Assembly (NCBI RefSeq): GCF_001042715.1
Contig: NZ_CP009687.1
Coordinates: 4,021,418 to 4,085,417 of the forward strand
DNA: 64,000 nucleotides
Direction: 5' to 3'
Source: Clostridium aceticum
GTDB taxonomy: Bacteria > Bacillota > Clostridia > Peptostreptococcales > Natronincolaceae
Shown here piece by piece: positions 33,869 to 45,053 of this stretch. The translations under genes were made by a program, and so were the position numbers. A model generated the notes under the pieces. The model was given only the letters and a program-made list of their open reading frames with translations. It had not been told where the DNA came from and did no database searches. Within the stretch, counting starts at the first letter, position 1. Each line of letters starts with the position of its first letter.

Positions 33869-36001
33869 CTAAGGTAGATTTAACACTGTATTGAGAACCA
33901 ACTCAAACTTATCTAAGTTAACACCACCAGGTGCATCAATATCGAATCCAACAGGATAATTAGGATCAACAGTATCTGTTGCAGAGCCCCAAGGAAGTGC
34001 AACATCAAATACATTTTCAGAAACCTTTATTTGTTCATTTGCTGGTATAGAAGTTCCACCTGGTGGAAAATAATCCATATATACTGCCAGACGATTGACA
34101 TTAAGATTAATAATTACATTTTCCCTAATTCTAATGGAGTGAATTTCACTGAAATCGTTAGGCCCTGGCACAAAAAAGATAATGGAACTGCCGGAGCGAC
34201 CTTGATGGTCAATATAGTTTCTCTGCACTAAAATAGTGGCATCCTGAAAACCAATAGGAGTCGGTTGACCAAAAAAGATAATAACGTTTGAATTTGTATT
34301 AAATAGTGTGAAGCCTGTAAAGCTAGTGGCGTTATTATCTTGAACAATAATATCTCCTGAAAAAGTAGTATTAGAGCTTCCCTCCACTAGAATAGCCCTC
34401 AGACTAGTCGTCCCTCCAGTGAAAGTATTCCCTGATATCATGGTTCTTCCATCTAAAGCAATAATATTTAAAGAATGACTATTACCAGTATGAATAAACT
34501 GATTTCCTAAAATAGAAAGGTTTTGACCCGTAATAAAGGCATTCCTTCTTCCACCTTCCATAATACAACAACTAATTGTAATATGATCAAAAAGCTCCAC
34601 GGGCATATCTATACCAATAGGGGTTTTCGTTGGTATAGATATGAGAGCATTAAGCCCTTCGGTAGCAGATGTAGGTCCAATAAAGTGAATATTATCTACG
34701 GTAACATTATCTGCCATAATTCGTAGGCTAGAGGTATTATCTAGCGTATTTGGAAATGTGACCACAGTATCGTTTGCTGAAAATCCTCGTAGGGTCAGCG
34801 GTTTATCTATCAAAAGAAATGAAGCTTGGTTATATGTTCCAGGAAAAACAAGTACAGTGTCTCCAGGTGATGCTGCTGTGATAGCTGCATCTATCGTTGT
34901 ATAAAATAATTTTTCGTTGGAATTATAAATTCGGTGATCCAATAAAGTGATGTTTCCCCCAATAGTAATAAAGCTAATATCCTGATTTGCAGCAAAGTTA
35001 ATTTCAGCACCAGGAGCCATTCCCATAAGCCTTACAGCGGTTGTTCTATTTATTGGAGGCTCCATACTTAAATCAAATATATTTGCCTCTAAATTAATAG
35101 TCGTGATGGTAGGATCATTTAGTAAAGAAATCAATTCTAATGCTGTAGAAGCTGAAGCTGCTGTTTGAAGACTTAATCTTTCAAGATAAAGAGAAGCAGT
35201 AACATTTGTTTGTATTCCCGCCAATGACTGTAATATTACAGGAGAATCAGAAGTATGATTTCTTAAGGTAAGAACACTGGGTTCTATAACAGATACAATA
35301 GCATATCCAGTATTTATTTGTCTTCCATCCTGTGACCCATAAGTGGTTCCCTCAACCAAAAGCCCATTCAAAAATAATGAAAACTGATTAGCATTTCCTC
35401 CCGATATATAGAAACTTACTTCATAGTCACCAGGTGTATTAATAAAAATTTCCTCATTCCCAACTATATGACCTATTTCTCCAACAATTATACCGTTTGA
35501 ATCAAATGTAACATTTGCTTCTTCAAGCACTACCTGCTCACAAGTGTTATAGATATAACCATAATCAGTGATACCAGCACCCGGTGGACCCTCTGGACCT
35601 GCTGGACCCTCTGGACCCTCTGGACCCTCTGGACCCTCTGGACCCTCCGGACCCTCTGGACCCTCCGGACCCTCTGGACCTGCTGGACCTGCTGGACCCT
35701 CTGGACCTGCTGGACCCTCTGGACCTGCTGGACCTGCTGGACCTTTTGGTGCTTTTAACCGTAAAGGTGGACAACCCTCTACAATAACATCCACCTCACT
35801 AACTTGTACTTTTGCGCCTGGCGGATAGGGGCAAGAATTTACATTTTTGTTTAAATTTAAAAAAGAAGCTTTTAATTCTCCCTGTCCAGCTCTCCGTACA
35901 GCATATGAGTTAGGTGCTTTTTTTTCTGTTATATACAACGAAGAACTTGGTTGACAAGCAAGTTTTTTGTTGTTATTTGAACTGCCTTTTTCATTATTCA
36001 T
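33869..36001 (-). CDS. collagen-like protein with jelly-roll and parallel beta-helix domains (probable spore surface protein)
   Basis: 710 aa. Residues 1-85 are a non-repetitive head without a signal peptide. Residues about 86-142 are 18 Gly-Pro-X triplets plus GAG (GPA, GPE, one GPP). Residues about 145-285 resemble the C1q/TNF-like trimer head of BclA ([39 protein letters not shown]). Residues about 290-700 look like a right-handed beta-helix ([17 protein letters not shown] turns, NTFTGGTTS, repeated I-x-x-N rungs). BclA-type proteins form hair-like naps on exosporium and lack classical signal peptides, which fits. Strong GAGGAGG site; monocistronic. The beta-helix tail is unusual for BclA. 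Confidence 0.85.
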   Translation of the reverse strand: MNNEKGSSNNNKKLACQPSSSLYITEKKAPNSYAVRRAGQGELKASFLNLNKNVNSCPYPPGAKVQVSEVDVIVEGCPPLRLKAPKGPAGPAGPEGPAGPEGPAGPAGPEGPEGPEGPEGPEGPEGPEGPEGPAGPEGPPGAGITDYGYIYNTCEQVVLEEANVTFDSNGIIVGEIGHIVGNEEIFINTPGDYEVSFYISGGNANQFSLFLNGLLVEGTTYGSQDGRQINTGYAIVSVIEPSVLTLRNHTSDSPVILQSLAGIQTNVTASLYLERLSLQTAASASTALELISLLNDPTITTINLEANIFDLSMEPPINRTTAVRLMGMAPGAEINFAANQDISFITIGGNITLLDHRIYNSNEKLFYTTIDAAITAASPGDTVLVFPGTYNQASFLLIDKPLTLRGFSANDTVVTFPNTLDNTSSLRIMADNVTVDNIHFIGPTSATEGLNALISIPTKTPIGIDMPVELFDHITISCCIMEGGRRNAFITGQNLSILGNQFIHTGNSHSLNIIALDGRTMISGNTFTGGTTSLRAILVEGSSNTTFSGDIIVQDNNATSFTGFTLFNTNSNVIIFFGQPTPIGFQDATILVQRNYIDHQGRSGSSIIFFVPGPNDFSEIHSIRIRENVIINLNVNRLAVYMDYFPPGGTSIPANEQIKVSENVFDVALPWGSATDTVDPNYPVGFDIDAPGGVNLDKFELVLNTVLNLP
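35579..35745. repeat. 9-bp tandem repeat coding for the collagen triplets
   Basis: Seventeen consecutive 9-base units (GGACCCTCT, GGACCTGCT or GGACCCTCC on the plus strand) encode GPE/GPA triplets. Such arrays change length by slippage without breaking the frame. Confidence 0.93.
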
Positions 36002-36030
36002 ATTCTATAGCCTCCTCTACTCTATATTTG

Positions 36031-36163
36031 TATCATTAACGTTAACTTAATCCATAATTTCTCATGCTGAACAAAGCAAAGCGGATGAAGGGATATTCGG
36101 GTTAAGAAAGCCACAGGTCTAAGAGAATTTTGCAAATAATTAGGATGAAGTTAACGTTTATGT
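36031..36163. repeat. family A inverted repeat upstream of the collagen-like gene
   Basis: CATTAACGTTAACTTAATCC and GAAGTTAACGTTTATG are inverted ends; the inner palindrome is partly lost (CTCATGCTGA). It starts 30 bp upstream of the start codon, so the promoter must lie within or beyond it. A possible late-sporulation -10 (CATATACT, minus strand 36233-36240) is seen beyond it. Confidence 0.75.
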
Positions 36164-36430
36164 TAATTGTATAAAACTTTCTAAGTAATAGCTTTTCCAT
36201 AAAACATGGAAGTTCTATTAACCTTTACCATCAGTATATGTGCAGTTAAAGTTTAGTGTGTTAACTTTTTAGGGGGATAAATATGATATAAAAAGCATAA
36301 GTATCCCTAGCAATTTTAATCTATCAGAAACTACATTTCCTTGTTATGTGCTATAATAAAAATAATTGATTTTTCAAAACTTTTAATAAATTTAATATTT
36401 TTGATTTGTATGTATAGATATCTGTTGCTA

Positions 36431-36522
36431 ATGTTACGTTTTAATATACTCTGCTGAAGATTTTGTTCTATCTGAAAAGTGCAGTCTCGAACTTCATAAT
36501 GTAATTCTTAATATATTACGGT
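36431..36522. repeat. degenerate family B-like inverted repeat
   Basis: ACGTTTTAATATA (36436-36448) faces TTAATATATTACGG (36509-36521) across about 60 bases, like the arms of family B, but the centre has diverged. It lies upstream of the PEP-synthase-like gene. Confidence 0.4.
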
Positions 36523-36596
36523 GTATGAGCATATGTTTATAAGCAAAAGTTTCTACAGGCGTAGAATTTTTTAAAAAAAACGGAGGGAGAAAATCT

Positions 36597-39206
36597 ATGG
36601 ACAGCATTACAAAAGCAAGTACTGGGATGAAGAGTTTAGATGAGGTAGTTGATTATTTGAGATTAGGAGATAACGTAGTTTGGCAGGTAGATGCCATCAA
36701 TGATTACAAATACTTCGTCAACCTTTTTGTGAAAAATGCTATTACAGCAAACAGAAGGGTTGTTTACATGCGATTTGCACAGCATGACTCCCTCATTGAG
36801 GAAGCAGCTGGAGAGGTCACTATATATCAATTAGATGCATGTAGAGGCTTTGAATCTTTTTCAACACAAGTATATGATATCGTCTCCCGAGAGGGCAAAG
36901 AGGTCTTTTATGTATTTGACTGCCTTTCGGATTTGCTTACTGCATGGGCTAATGATCTTATGATAGGAAACTTTTTTATGATCACCTGTCCCTATCTTTA
37001 TGAATTAGACACCATTGCCTACTTTACCCTATTGAGAAATAAACACTCCTTTCAAACCGTAGCCCGCATACGTGAAACTACCCAGCTCCTGATGGATCTA
37101 TACAATTGTGAAGGCCGTTACTATGTACATCCCTTGAAGGTCTGGGACCGTTATTCTCCTACTATGTTTTTACCCCATGCCTTGGAAGGGGATCTTCTAA
37201 GCCCCATCACCAGCAGTGTAGATGCTGCTAGGCTCTTTACCATTATGCCTAATATATGTATGGAAAATGAAAGGAGAAATCTAGACTACTGGGATAAGCT
37301 ATTTCTCAATGCAATAGAGGTATATAAAGTTATGTTGGAGGGAAAAGAAACTGCTGCTGAAGAGGGAAAAGTGATAGAACAATTATGCAAACTGATTATT
37401 GGAAGAGACCATCGTATTTTATCCCTAGCTAAGAAATATCTTTCTCTCAAAGACCTACTGGATATAAAGGCAAGACTCATCGGCTCTGGGTACATAGGAG
37501 GAAAGGCTGTAGGAATGCTTATAGCTAGATCTATCTTATTAAAAGATAATGATTTCCATTGGAATGATTATCTGGAGCCTCATGACTCCTACTACATAGG
37601 TTCTGATGTCTTTTACTCCTATATTGTGCAAAATGGCTGGTGGAAGTTAAGAATGCAACAGCGCAGCAGTGAAGGCTATTTTCAAGTAGCTTCTGATTTA
37701 AAGGAAAAAATGCATAAGGGTTCTTTTCCTGCAGCCGTGAAAGAACAATTTCAACAAATGTTAGAGTATTTTGGACAGTCCCCTATCATTGTTCGTTCCA
37801 GCAGCTTGCTGGAAGACGCTTTTGGCAATGCCTTTGCTGGAAAGTATGAAAGTATTTTTTGTGTAAATCAAGGAACACCTGCTGAAAGATACCAGCAGTT
37901 TGAAGACGCCGTAAGGAAGGTTTATGCAAGTACCATGAATGAAGATGCCCTTGCCTATCGTCTACAAAGAAGGTTGGATAAAAGAGATGAGCAAATGGCT
38001 ATTCTTGTGCAGCGGGTTTCTGGTGCCCATCATAACCAATACTTTTTTCCCGACCTTGCAGGGGTAGGCGTTTCCTACAATACCTATGTGTGGAAGGAAG
38101 ACCTTGATCCTCATGCTGGTATGCTTCGACTGGTACATGGCTTGGGCACAAGAGCCGTAGATCGTGTAGAAGGAGATTACCCAAGAATCGTAGCTCTAGA
38201 CAAACCTTTACTGCGACCTCATGCAGGACTTGATGATTTGCGGAAGTATTCTCAACACGAGGTTGACGTCTTAAATACAGCCTCAAACCAGTTGGAGGTT
38301 GTTTCATTAAATGAAATGGATTATGAAAATCGCAGGGATTTAATGGCACTTATTGGTGTAAGAGATTATGAAGCAAACAAGCGTATGAAGGAACTAGGGA
38401 TAAAGGGGCCAGATCTTTGGACATTAACCTTCGACAATCTTATGACAACCACCGCTTTTCCTCAAATTATGCGTAGGATGCTGAAAACCATTAAGTCGGC
38501 TTACCAATACCCCGTAGACATAGAATTTGCTATAAATTTCTCTAAAGATCAAGGTCCTAATATTAATTTACTACAATGTCGACCCTTGCAAACAAAAGGG
38601 CTTAAAAGCAGAGTGCTTATACCTTACGATATTCAAGAAGAAAGAATCCTCTTCAAATCTAAAGGTCATTTCATGGGGGGCAATATATCTCAATCCCTAA
38701 AAAGAATTGTTTATGTTGACCCTGAGAAATATAGTATCCTTAATCTATCGGAGAAGTATGAAATTGCTCGTATCGTAGGAAGACTAAACAAACAAATACA
38801 TGATAGAAAAAATTTACCGACAATGTTAGCAGGGCCTGGAAGATGGGGTACCAGCAATCCTTCTTTAGGTGTTCCCGTAGCTTTTTCAGAGATTAATCAT
38901 ATGGCGGTGATGGTTGAGATCTCATTTTCAAGTGCAGGACTTATACCAGAATTGTCCTTTGGAACTCATTTTTTTCAAGACTTAGTAGAAACAGATATAT
39001 TTTACACTGCTTTATTTCCTGAAAAAAACAATGTGTTCTTTAATCATGGCTTTATAAACCGACAACAAAATATTTTCAATCAGCTGTGTCCTGACAAACT
39101 GCAATTTGAAGGTATTATCAAGGTATATGATTTCACTGATCGAGACTTAGTGCTTATGTCAGATGTTCTATCTCAGGAGGTAGTGTGTTTTTTAGAAGAA
39201 AAATAG
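36597..39206 (+). CDS. PEP synthase-like ATP-grasp protein with degenerate KaiC-like N-terminal domain
   Basis: 869 aa in three parts. Residues 1-230 resemble a RecA/KaiC domain (TGMKSLDEVVDYLRLGDNVVWQV) but the Walker A is lost (VDAINDYKY instead of GxxxxGK). Residues about 295-655 are the PPDK/PEP-synthase ATP-grasp domain (SGYIGGKAVGML, IIVRSSSLLEDAFGNAFAGKYES, LVHGLGTRAVDR, INLLQCRPLQ). Residues about 660-869 are a distinct C-terminal domain (LAGPGRWGTSNPSLGVPVAFSEI). The PEP-binding His-domain and barrel of true PEP synthase are absent, so it cannot make PEP by the usual route; a phosphotransfer or pyrophosphoryl role is possible. Monocistronic with terminator. Confidence 0.8.
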   Translation: MDSITKASTGMKSLDEVVDYLRLGDNVVWQVDAINDYKYFVNLFVKNAITANRRVVYMRFAQHDSLIEEAAGEVTIYQLDACRGFESFSTQVYDIVSREGKEVFYVFDCLSDLLTAWANDLMIGNFFMITCPYLYELDTIAYFTLLRNKHSFQTVARIRETTQLLMDLYNCEGRYYVHPLKVWDRYSPTMFLPHALEGDLLSPITSSVDAARLFTIMPNICMENERRNLDYWDKLFLNAIEVYKVMLEGKETAAEEGKVIEQLCKLIIGRDHRILSLAKKYLSLKDLLDIKARLIGSGYIGGKAVGMLIARSILLKDNDFHWNDYLEPHDSYYIGSDVFYSYIVQNGWWKLRMQQRSSEGYFQVASDLKEKMHKGSFPAAVKEQFQQMLEYFGQSPIIVRSSSLLEDAFGNAFAGKYESIFCVNQGTPAERYQQFEDAVRKVYASTMNEDALAYRLQRRLDKRDEQMAILVQRVSGAHHNQYFFPDLAGVGVSYNTYVWKEDLDPHAGMLRLVHGLGTRAVDRVEGDYPRIVALDKPLLRPHAGLDDLRKYSQHEVDVLNTASNQLEVVSLNEMDYENRRDLMALIGVRDYEANKRMKELGIKGPDLWTLTFDNLMTTTAFPQIMRRMLKTIKSAYQYPVDIEFAINFSKDQGPNINLLQCRPLQTKGLKSRVLIPYDIQEERILFKSKGHFMGGNISQSLKRIVYVDPEKYSILNLSEKYEIARIVGRLNKQIHDRKNLPTMLAGPGRWGTSNPSLGVPVAFSEINHMAVMVEISFSSAGLIPELSFGTHFFQDLVETDIFYTALFPEKNNVFFNHGFINRQQNIFNQLCPDKLQFEGIIKVYDFTDRDLVLMSDVLSQEVVCFLEEK

Positions 39207-39218
39207 AATGAAAAAAAG

Positions 39219-39258
39219 TACGCTGACTCGTAGAGCATCCACACTACGAGTCAGCGTA
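39219..39258 (+). terminator. terminator of the PEP synthase-like gene
   Basis: TACGCTGACTCGTAG pairs perfectly with CTACGAGTCAGCGTA, followed by TTTTATTTTTAT. Confidence 0.93.
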
Positions 39259-39297
39259 TTTTATTTTTATCGAGGAAGTTAGCTTGTACTTATAAAT

Positions 39298-39464
39298 CAT
39301 TAGCGTTAACCTAAACTATAATTTGTCATCCTGAGCGGAGCAAAGCGTAGTCGAAGGATCTTAGAATTAGCAAAATTCCTCGTTATTCCAAGATCTTTCG
39401 CTACGCTCAGGAAGACACTTCGACAGAATTTTAGAAATAATTGTATTAAGTTAACGTTTATGAA
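39298..39464. repeat. family A inverted repeat, full length
   Basis: TCATTAGCGTTAACCTAA and TTAAGTTAACGTTTATGA are inverted ends, with inner CATCCTGAGCGGAG...GAAGGATCTTAG and AAGATCTTTCGC...CTCAGGAAGAC. It is the clearest full-length copy with copy 1, and lies between convergent genes. Confidence 0.88.
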
Positions 39465-39521
39465 TTATAGATATATTTATAATGTAATACATATAGAAGA
39501 TTTTTATACTTTTAATATGTA

Positions 39522-40877
<1,356 letters not shown>

Positions 40878-41064
40878 TTAGATTAAGTAATAAAAATGCT
40901 TGCAAGCAAATTACTTTAGTATAATTTATACAAAGTGCAATGTATAATAATGAATTATAACAAAAGTGAAATAGATTTGCAATATGTAATATTCTAAATT
41001 TTCGAAAACATGATGTTTTTTTTTAGAACAAACGAAGTTCAGACTTTTCTTAAGAAAAAAAGAC

Positions 41065-41757
41065 TTATTCTTTAAGAGAATTTATTAGTTGGTTCATTTC
41101 GTCTTTTGTTAAGTTCCTCCATTCTCCTATCTTTAACCCTCTTAGTTTAATATTCATAATTCGGATTCTTTGAAGTTTTTCAACCCTATAGCCAAAAGCC
41201 TGGCACATCCTTCGAATTTGTCGATTCAATCCTTGCGTAAGAATGATTTTAAATACTTTATCACTCATATATTTTACCTTGCAGGGTTTTGTTTGTTGTC
41301 CAAGAATCTTTACTCCAGTGGCCATACCTTGCATGAAGTTCTTAGTGATTGGTTTGTTGACCCTTACAATATATTCTTTTTCATGGTTATTTTCTGCACG
41401 CAAAATTTTATTTACAATATCTCCATCATTGGTAAGTAGAATTAGACCTTCGGAATCCTTGTCTAGTCTTCCTATAGGAAAAATTCGCTCAGGGTGATTG
41501 ACAAAGTCCACAATATTTCCTACCACATGTTTTTCCGTAGTGCAGGTTATTCCTACGGGTTTATTCAATGCAATGTAAATTGCACTTTTTTTAGTCCCAA
41601 TAGATTTTCCATCAATATGTACTCGATCTCCAATTTCTACAGTACTGCCAAGTTCTGCAACTACACCATTAATCGTTACTCTTTTTGCTCCAATCAACTT
41701 GTCAGCTTCTCGCCGAGAACATATGCCTGTTTCACTAATAAATTTATTAATTCTCAT
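41065..41757 (-). CDS. rluF: 23S rRNA pseudouridine synthase, RluF type
   Basis: 230 aa: S4 RNA-binding domain ([22 protein letters not shown]) and RsuA-family catalytic domain with [17 protein letters not shown], where Asp is catalytic, then EKEYIV and [12 protein letters not shown]. It modifies a uridine in 23S rRNA; RluF (position 2604) is the best match, RluB/RsuA types are less likely. It is a single gene in the same direction as gdhA. Confidence 0.9.
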   Translation of the reverse strand: MRINKFISETGICSRREADKLIGAKRVTINGVVAELGSTVEIGDRVHIDGKSIGTKKSAIYIALNKPVGITCTTEKHVVGNIVDFVNHPERIFPIGRLDKDSEGLILLTNDGDIVNKILRAENNHEKEYIVRVNKPITKNFMQGMATGVKILGQQTKPCKVKYMSDKVFKIILTQGLNRQIRRMCQAFGYRVEKLQRIRIMNIKLRGLKIGEWRNLTKDEMNQLINSLKE

Positions 41758-41836
41758 TGAAATTACCCTCTTTGCTTATTGGTTTACAAATATCTCTTAT
41801 TAATTTTATTCACTAAAAATTACTCTAATTAGCTAT

Positions 41837-41955
41837 TCATTAGCGTTAACTTAGTCCATAATTTGTCATCCTTCGTTACTCCAAGGTCCTTCGCTACGTT
41901 TGGGATGACAGTTCGAAAAAGTTTTGGTAATAATTGTATTAATTTAACGCTTATA
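41837..41955. repeat. family A inverted repeat
   Basis: TAGCTATTCATTAGCGTTAACTTA and TAATTTAACGCTTATAACTAGCTA are inverted, extending the terminal repeat to over 20 bases in this copy (with small gaps). Inner GTCATCC...GGGATGACAG. Lies between rluF and htpG. Confidence 0.83.
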
Positions 41956-42025
41956 ACTAGCTATCTGCTTTGTAACTACTGATATTTTTCCCTAAGTGTG
42001 GCATTGCATACGGTGGAAAAACGAA

Positions 42026-42061
42026 AACAATGTGACAGACATCAAACTCTGCCACATTGTT
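42026..42061 (-). terminator. terminator of htpG
   Basis: On the minus strand AACAATGTGGCAG pairs with CTGTCACATTGTT (one mismatch), followed by TTCGTTTTTCC. Confidence 0.8.
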
Positions 42062-42082
42062 ACTAGAAGCTAATCTATAGTA

Positions 42083-43969
42083 CTACTCTACAATTAATCG
42101 CTTCATAATTTCGTTGCTTCTTTTAATAAAGTTGCCCATGGCTTCAGGAGAAAGAGGTTTATGACTCATCACTGCCAAATCGTATACTTGATGAACGATG
42201 AAATTCAATATCTCTGTTTCTTCCTCAGCGTGTTTTAAAATGTATTGAACAAGAGGATGTTTCTTGTTCAGTACAAGTATTTCCTCTGTTGGAATTGTAT
42301 TAGGATTAAAGCCACCCATACTATATCTCTTCATCATTTCTTGCATTCTTCTGCTTTCTTCTGCAAGGATAATCATTCCTGCAACTTCCTGAGATTTTAA
42401 ACTTTCCAGCTGAATTTTACAGTCTTCTTTATTAAGTATCTTGTTGAAAACCTTTGTTAAAGCTTCTGTCTCTTTGGTACTAACCTCTTCATCTGCTGCT
42501 TGATCCTTATCCTTCATTAGCTCTGTAACATTTGAATCTACCCTTTTGAAACTGATCTCGTTCTTTTTCATCTCCATATGGGATATAAAGGCGGAATCAA
42601 TATTATGGTCTAAAATCACAGCCTCCAAATCATGTTCTTGCAGCATCTTAATATACTGTGCCTGTTGTACATCATCAGAAACATAATAGATTTGCTTGTT
42701 TGTTTTTTCTCCATAGTTTTCAAGGTATTCTTCAAGTGTAACGTATTGCTGTTTTGTGGTCTTATACAGAATAATAGATTCTACCTTATCATAAAACTTA
42801 GTGTCTTTTAGTATACCATATTTAATAAAGGGACTGATGTCCTCCCAAAATTTTTCAAAACCCTCTCGGCCTGATTTAAATAGACTATTTAGCTTATCTG
42901 CTACCTTTTTGGTAATATAATCAGATATCTTTCTAGTAAATCCATCATTTTGTAAAAAGCTTCTGGAGACGTTTAGGGGTAAATCTGGACAATCAATTAC
43001 ACCCTTTAAAAGCAGTAAAAACTCTGGAATGACTTCTTTAATATTATCTGCCACAAAAACTTGATTATTATATAATTTGATACGCCCTTCCATTGTATCA
43101 AACTCTGTATTCAACTTAGGGAAGTACAAAATTCCTTTTAAATTAAATGGATAATCCATGTTAAGATGAATCCAGAAAAGAGGCTCTTGGAAGTCTCTAA
43201 AAGTTTTTTGGTAAAATTCTTTATACTCCTCATCTGTACAAGTATTTGGCTGCTTTGTATATAAAGGTGCTACGTCATTTAAAGCTTTGGCTTCCTCAAT
43301 AATGATATTTCCATCTTCATCTTTTTCTGGTTCCTTGTCGGCTACCTCAAAGTGGATGGGATAGGGCATAAAGGAACAGTACTTTTCAATAGTAGATTTT
43401 ACCGTATACTCTTTTAAGAAATCTTCCCCATCTTCTCCTAGATATAGGGTGATTTCTGTACCTCTGGTAACTTTATTACTGCTCTCCATCTCAAATTCTG
43501 TCTTACCATCACAACGCCATCGAACTGCTATAGCATCTTGCTTATAGGATAAGGTATCGATTTCTACCGTTTCAGCTACCATAAAGGAAGAATAAAATCC
43601 AAGACCAAAGTGTCCGATGATCTGATCTATGTCTCCTTTGTCTTTATAGGTTTGTAGAAAATCCTCTGCTCCTGAGAAAGCAATTTGATTGATATACTTC
43701 TTCACTTCCTCCTCTGTCATACCTATACCGTTGTCAATAAATTTTAGTGTTTTTGCTGTTGTATCTAAAACAACCTTTACTTGAAAATCTGCATTTTCCC
43801 TTAAATCTGCCTCACCTAAGCTATTTAATCTTTTTACTTTAGTGATAGCATCACAAGCATTTGATATTAGCTCTCTGATGAAGATATCCTGATCCGAATA
43901 TAACCATTTTTTAATGATAGGAAAAATATTCTCGCTGTGAATTGATAAATTTCCTTTTTCTTTATTCAT
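42083..43969 (-). CDS. htpG: HtpG, Hsp90-family chaperone
   Basis: 628 aa ATP-dependent chaperone. N-terminal GHKL ATPase: RELISNACDAI, DNGIGMT, GHFGLGFYSSFMVA and the AETVEIDTL segment; middle domain with LPLNVSRSFLQND; C-terminal dimer region. The ATG at 43969 gives MNKEKGNLSIHSENIF and is backed by AAGGAGG; the upstream ATG (43996) precedes that site. Promoter and a CIRCE operator lie 130-195 bp upstream, so it is probably under HrcA heat-shock control. Confidence 0.96.
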   Translation of the reverse strand: MNKEKGNLSIHSENIFPIIKKWLYSDQDIFIRELISNACDAITKVKRLNSLGEADLRENADFQVKVVLDTTAKTLKFIDNGIGMTEEEVKKYINQIAFSGAEDFLQTYKDKGDIDQIIGHFGLGFYSSFMVAETVEIDTLSYKQDAIAVRWRCDGKTEFEMESSNKVTRGTEITLYLGEDGEDFLKEYTVKSTIEKYCSFMPYPIHFEVADKEPEKDEDGNIIIEEAKALNDVAPLYTKQPNTCTDEEYKEFYQKTFRDFQEPLFWIHLNMDYPFNLKGILYFPKLNTEFDTMEGRIKLYNNQVFVADNIKEVIPEFLLLLKGVIDCPDLPLNVSRSFLQNDGFTRKISDYITKKVADKLNSLFKSGREGFEKFWEDISPFIKYGILKDTKFYDKVESIILYKTTKQQYVTLEEYLENYGEKTNKQIYYVSDDVQQAQYIKMLQEHDLEAVILDHNIDSAFISHMEMKKNEISFKRVDSNVTELMKDKDQAADEEVSTKETEALTKVFNKILNKEDCKIQLESLKSQEVAGMIILAEESRRMQEMMKRYSMGGFNPNTIPTEEILVLNKKHPLVQYILKHAEEETEILNFIVHQVYDLAVMSHKPLSPEAMGNFIKRSNEIMKRLIVE

Positions 43970-44101
43970 TATAATATCCTCCTTATCACTTAACATGATT
44001 TATGTAGTAGTTTTATTTATAGGTACAAAGCGTTGTCGTGATAGATATCCTCCGTAACATTAAAATTCCTAGAGGTATCTCTATATTCTTTGTACAAATC
44101 T

Positions 44102-44130
44102 ATATTACAACTATATGAATTTTTAGTCAA
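44102..44130 (-). promoter_or_regulatory. htpG promoter
   Basis: TTGACT (44125-44130) and TAATAT (44102-44107) on the minus strand are separated by 17 bp. The CIRCE element lies seven bases upstream of the -35. Confidence 0.75.
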
Positions 44131-44137
44131 TACAAAA

Positions 44138-44164
44138 TTAGCACTCTCTTTAAAGGAGTGCTAA
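44138..44164. promoter_or_regulatory. CIRCE element (HrcA operator)
   Basis: TTAGCACTC, nine bases, GAGTGCTAA: an exact match to the CIRCE consensus, directly upstream of the htpG promoter. HrcA itself is not in the window. Confidence 0.95.
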
Positions 44165-44186
44165 TTTTGTACCTTCTTTCTCTATA

Positions 44187-44232
44187 AAAATAGGAGCCTC
44201 CCTTTAATTTTTTTTAAAGTGGCTCCTATTTA
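44187..44232 (-). terminator. terminator of the FMN-binding protein gene
   Basis: On the minus strand AAATAGGAGCCACTTTAA pairs with TTAAAGGGAGGCTCCTATTT (one bulge), followed by TTTATAG. Confidence 0.8.
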
Positions 44233-44264
44233 ATCAAAACATTATTTTAAATAGTTAACTCCAA

Positions 44265-44912
44265 TTAGTATTTATAAACACCTCTATTAAGGGCATCTCT
44301 AACAGCAGAGATGATTTTTCCTGCTCTAAGGGTAGCTCCTGTAAAAGTATCTACATCTTCTGTTACAATATTACCTGGCTCATATAGGTGGTGCAAACTT
44401 TCTCGAATATCTTTTCCTACAAGATGTTGAATTAATTGCTCGTGCTGTTCTCTTAATCCTATCATTACTTGATCTTCTTTTTCTGTTCGATAATCCTTGC
44501 CACCATGATAAAGCTGCCTAAAGTTAATGTCTGTTACAATATTATTTTCTAGTTTAAACTCAACAGAAACCTGAATATCTCCTCTATCTGCAAATATACC
44601 TCTATAGGTTCCGTTTTCATAGTTATGTATGTGCTTGGTTTGTGGTGCCTGGGGCTGACCACCGATATAAATAGAAGAAGTATCACCATCCCACTTTACT
44701 TCTTTACCAAGGGTTTCTGATACAAATTTTAATGGCACATAAGTTCTTCCATTATAAATAAACCCAGCTTGATCAGCAGGTGGTGTTTTTTCTACCCCCT
44801 CAACATAATACTTTAATGGTCTAAAGGATACTTCTATTTGTGTTCCAGTGGCATAAGCTATACCGGTCATTAAGGTGGCTCCTACCAGTAAGCCAGAAAT
44901 AAACTTTTTCAT
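44265..44912 (-). CDS. secreted FMN-binding domain protein with copper-amine-oxidase-like stalk domain
   Basis: 215 aa: signal peptide (FISGLLVGATLMTGIAYA), a copper amine oxidase N-terminal-like domain (about 35-88: GRTYVPLKFVSETLGKEVKWDG), a short linker, then an FMN_bind domain (about 95-212). The motif DTFTGAT near residue 190 is the site where ApbE attaches FMN to a threonine. It would be an extracytoplasmic flavoprotein moving electrons. A perfect promoter with a Fur box at the start point lies 120-170 bp upstream, so iron limitation should induce it. No apbE is nearby. Confidence 0.85.
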   Translation of the reverse strand: MKKFISGLLVGATLMTGIAYATGTQIEVSFRPLKYYVEGVEKTPPADQAGFIYNGRTYVPLKFVSETLGKEVKWDGDTSSIYIGGQPQAPQTKHIHNYENGTYRGIFADRGDIQVSVEFKLENNIVTDINFRQLYHGGKDYRTEKEDQVMIGLREQHEQLIQHLVGKDIRESLHHLYEPGNIVTEDVDTFTGATLRAGKIISAVRDALNRGVYKY

Positions 44913-45029
44913 TGAAATCCTCCTTTGATGATATGAGATTTTTACGCCTACTTATGTTTATGTATACAAAGCCTACACTTCCAAACCCATATTCTCCAGA
45001 CAACCCTCCTTTTGAAAATACGTAATATA

Positions 45030-45044
45030 TGATAATAATTATCG
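45030..45044. promoter_or_regulatory. Fur box
   Basis: TGATAATAATTATCG fits the 7-1-7 Fur consensus at 14 of 15 positions and covers the predicted transcription start of the FMN-binding gene. Downstream on the minus strand, 44968-44985, is a five-codon ORF (MGLEV) with its own GGAG, a possible leader peptide. Confidence 0.75.
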
Positions 45045-45053
45045 TTACTATGT

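Noticed and set aside
35579..35745. CRISPR-like array
   Set aside because: Units are contiguous 9-mers without spacers and encode Gly-Pro-X triplets.
35568..35828. Open plus-strand frames across the collagen repeat, able to encode GPS-rich or DPL-rich proteins
   Set aside because: They are antisense reflections of the 9-bp repeat, which keeps all frames open; there is no ribosome site, and the collagen protein on the other strand explains the region.
44821..45003. 60-aa minus-strand frame upstream of and overlapping the FMN-binding gene
   Set aside because: Its TTG directly touches the AAGGAGGG site and it overlaps the signal-peptide region; the five-codon MGLEV frame nearby is a better leader-peptide candidate.
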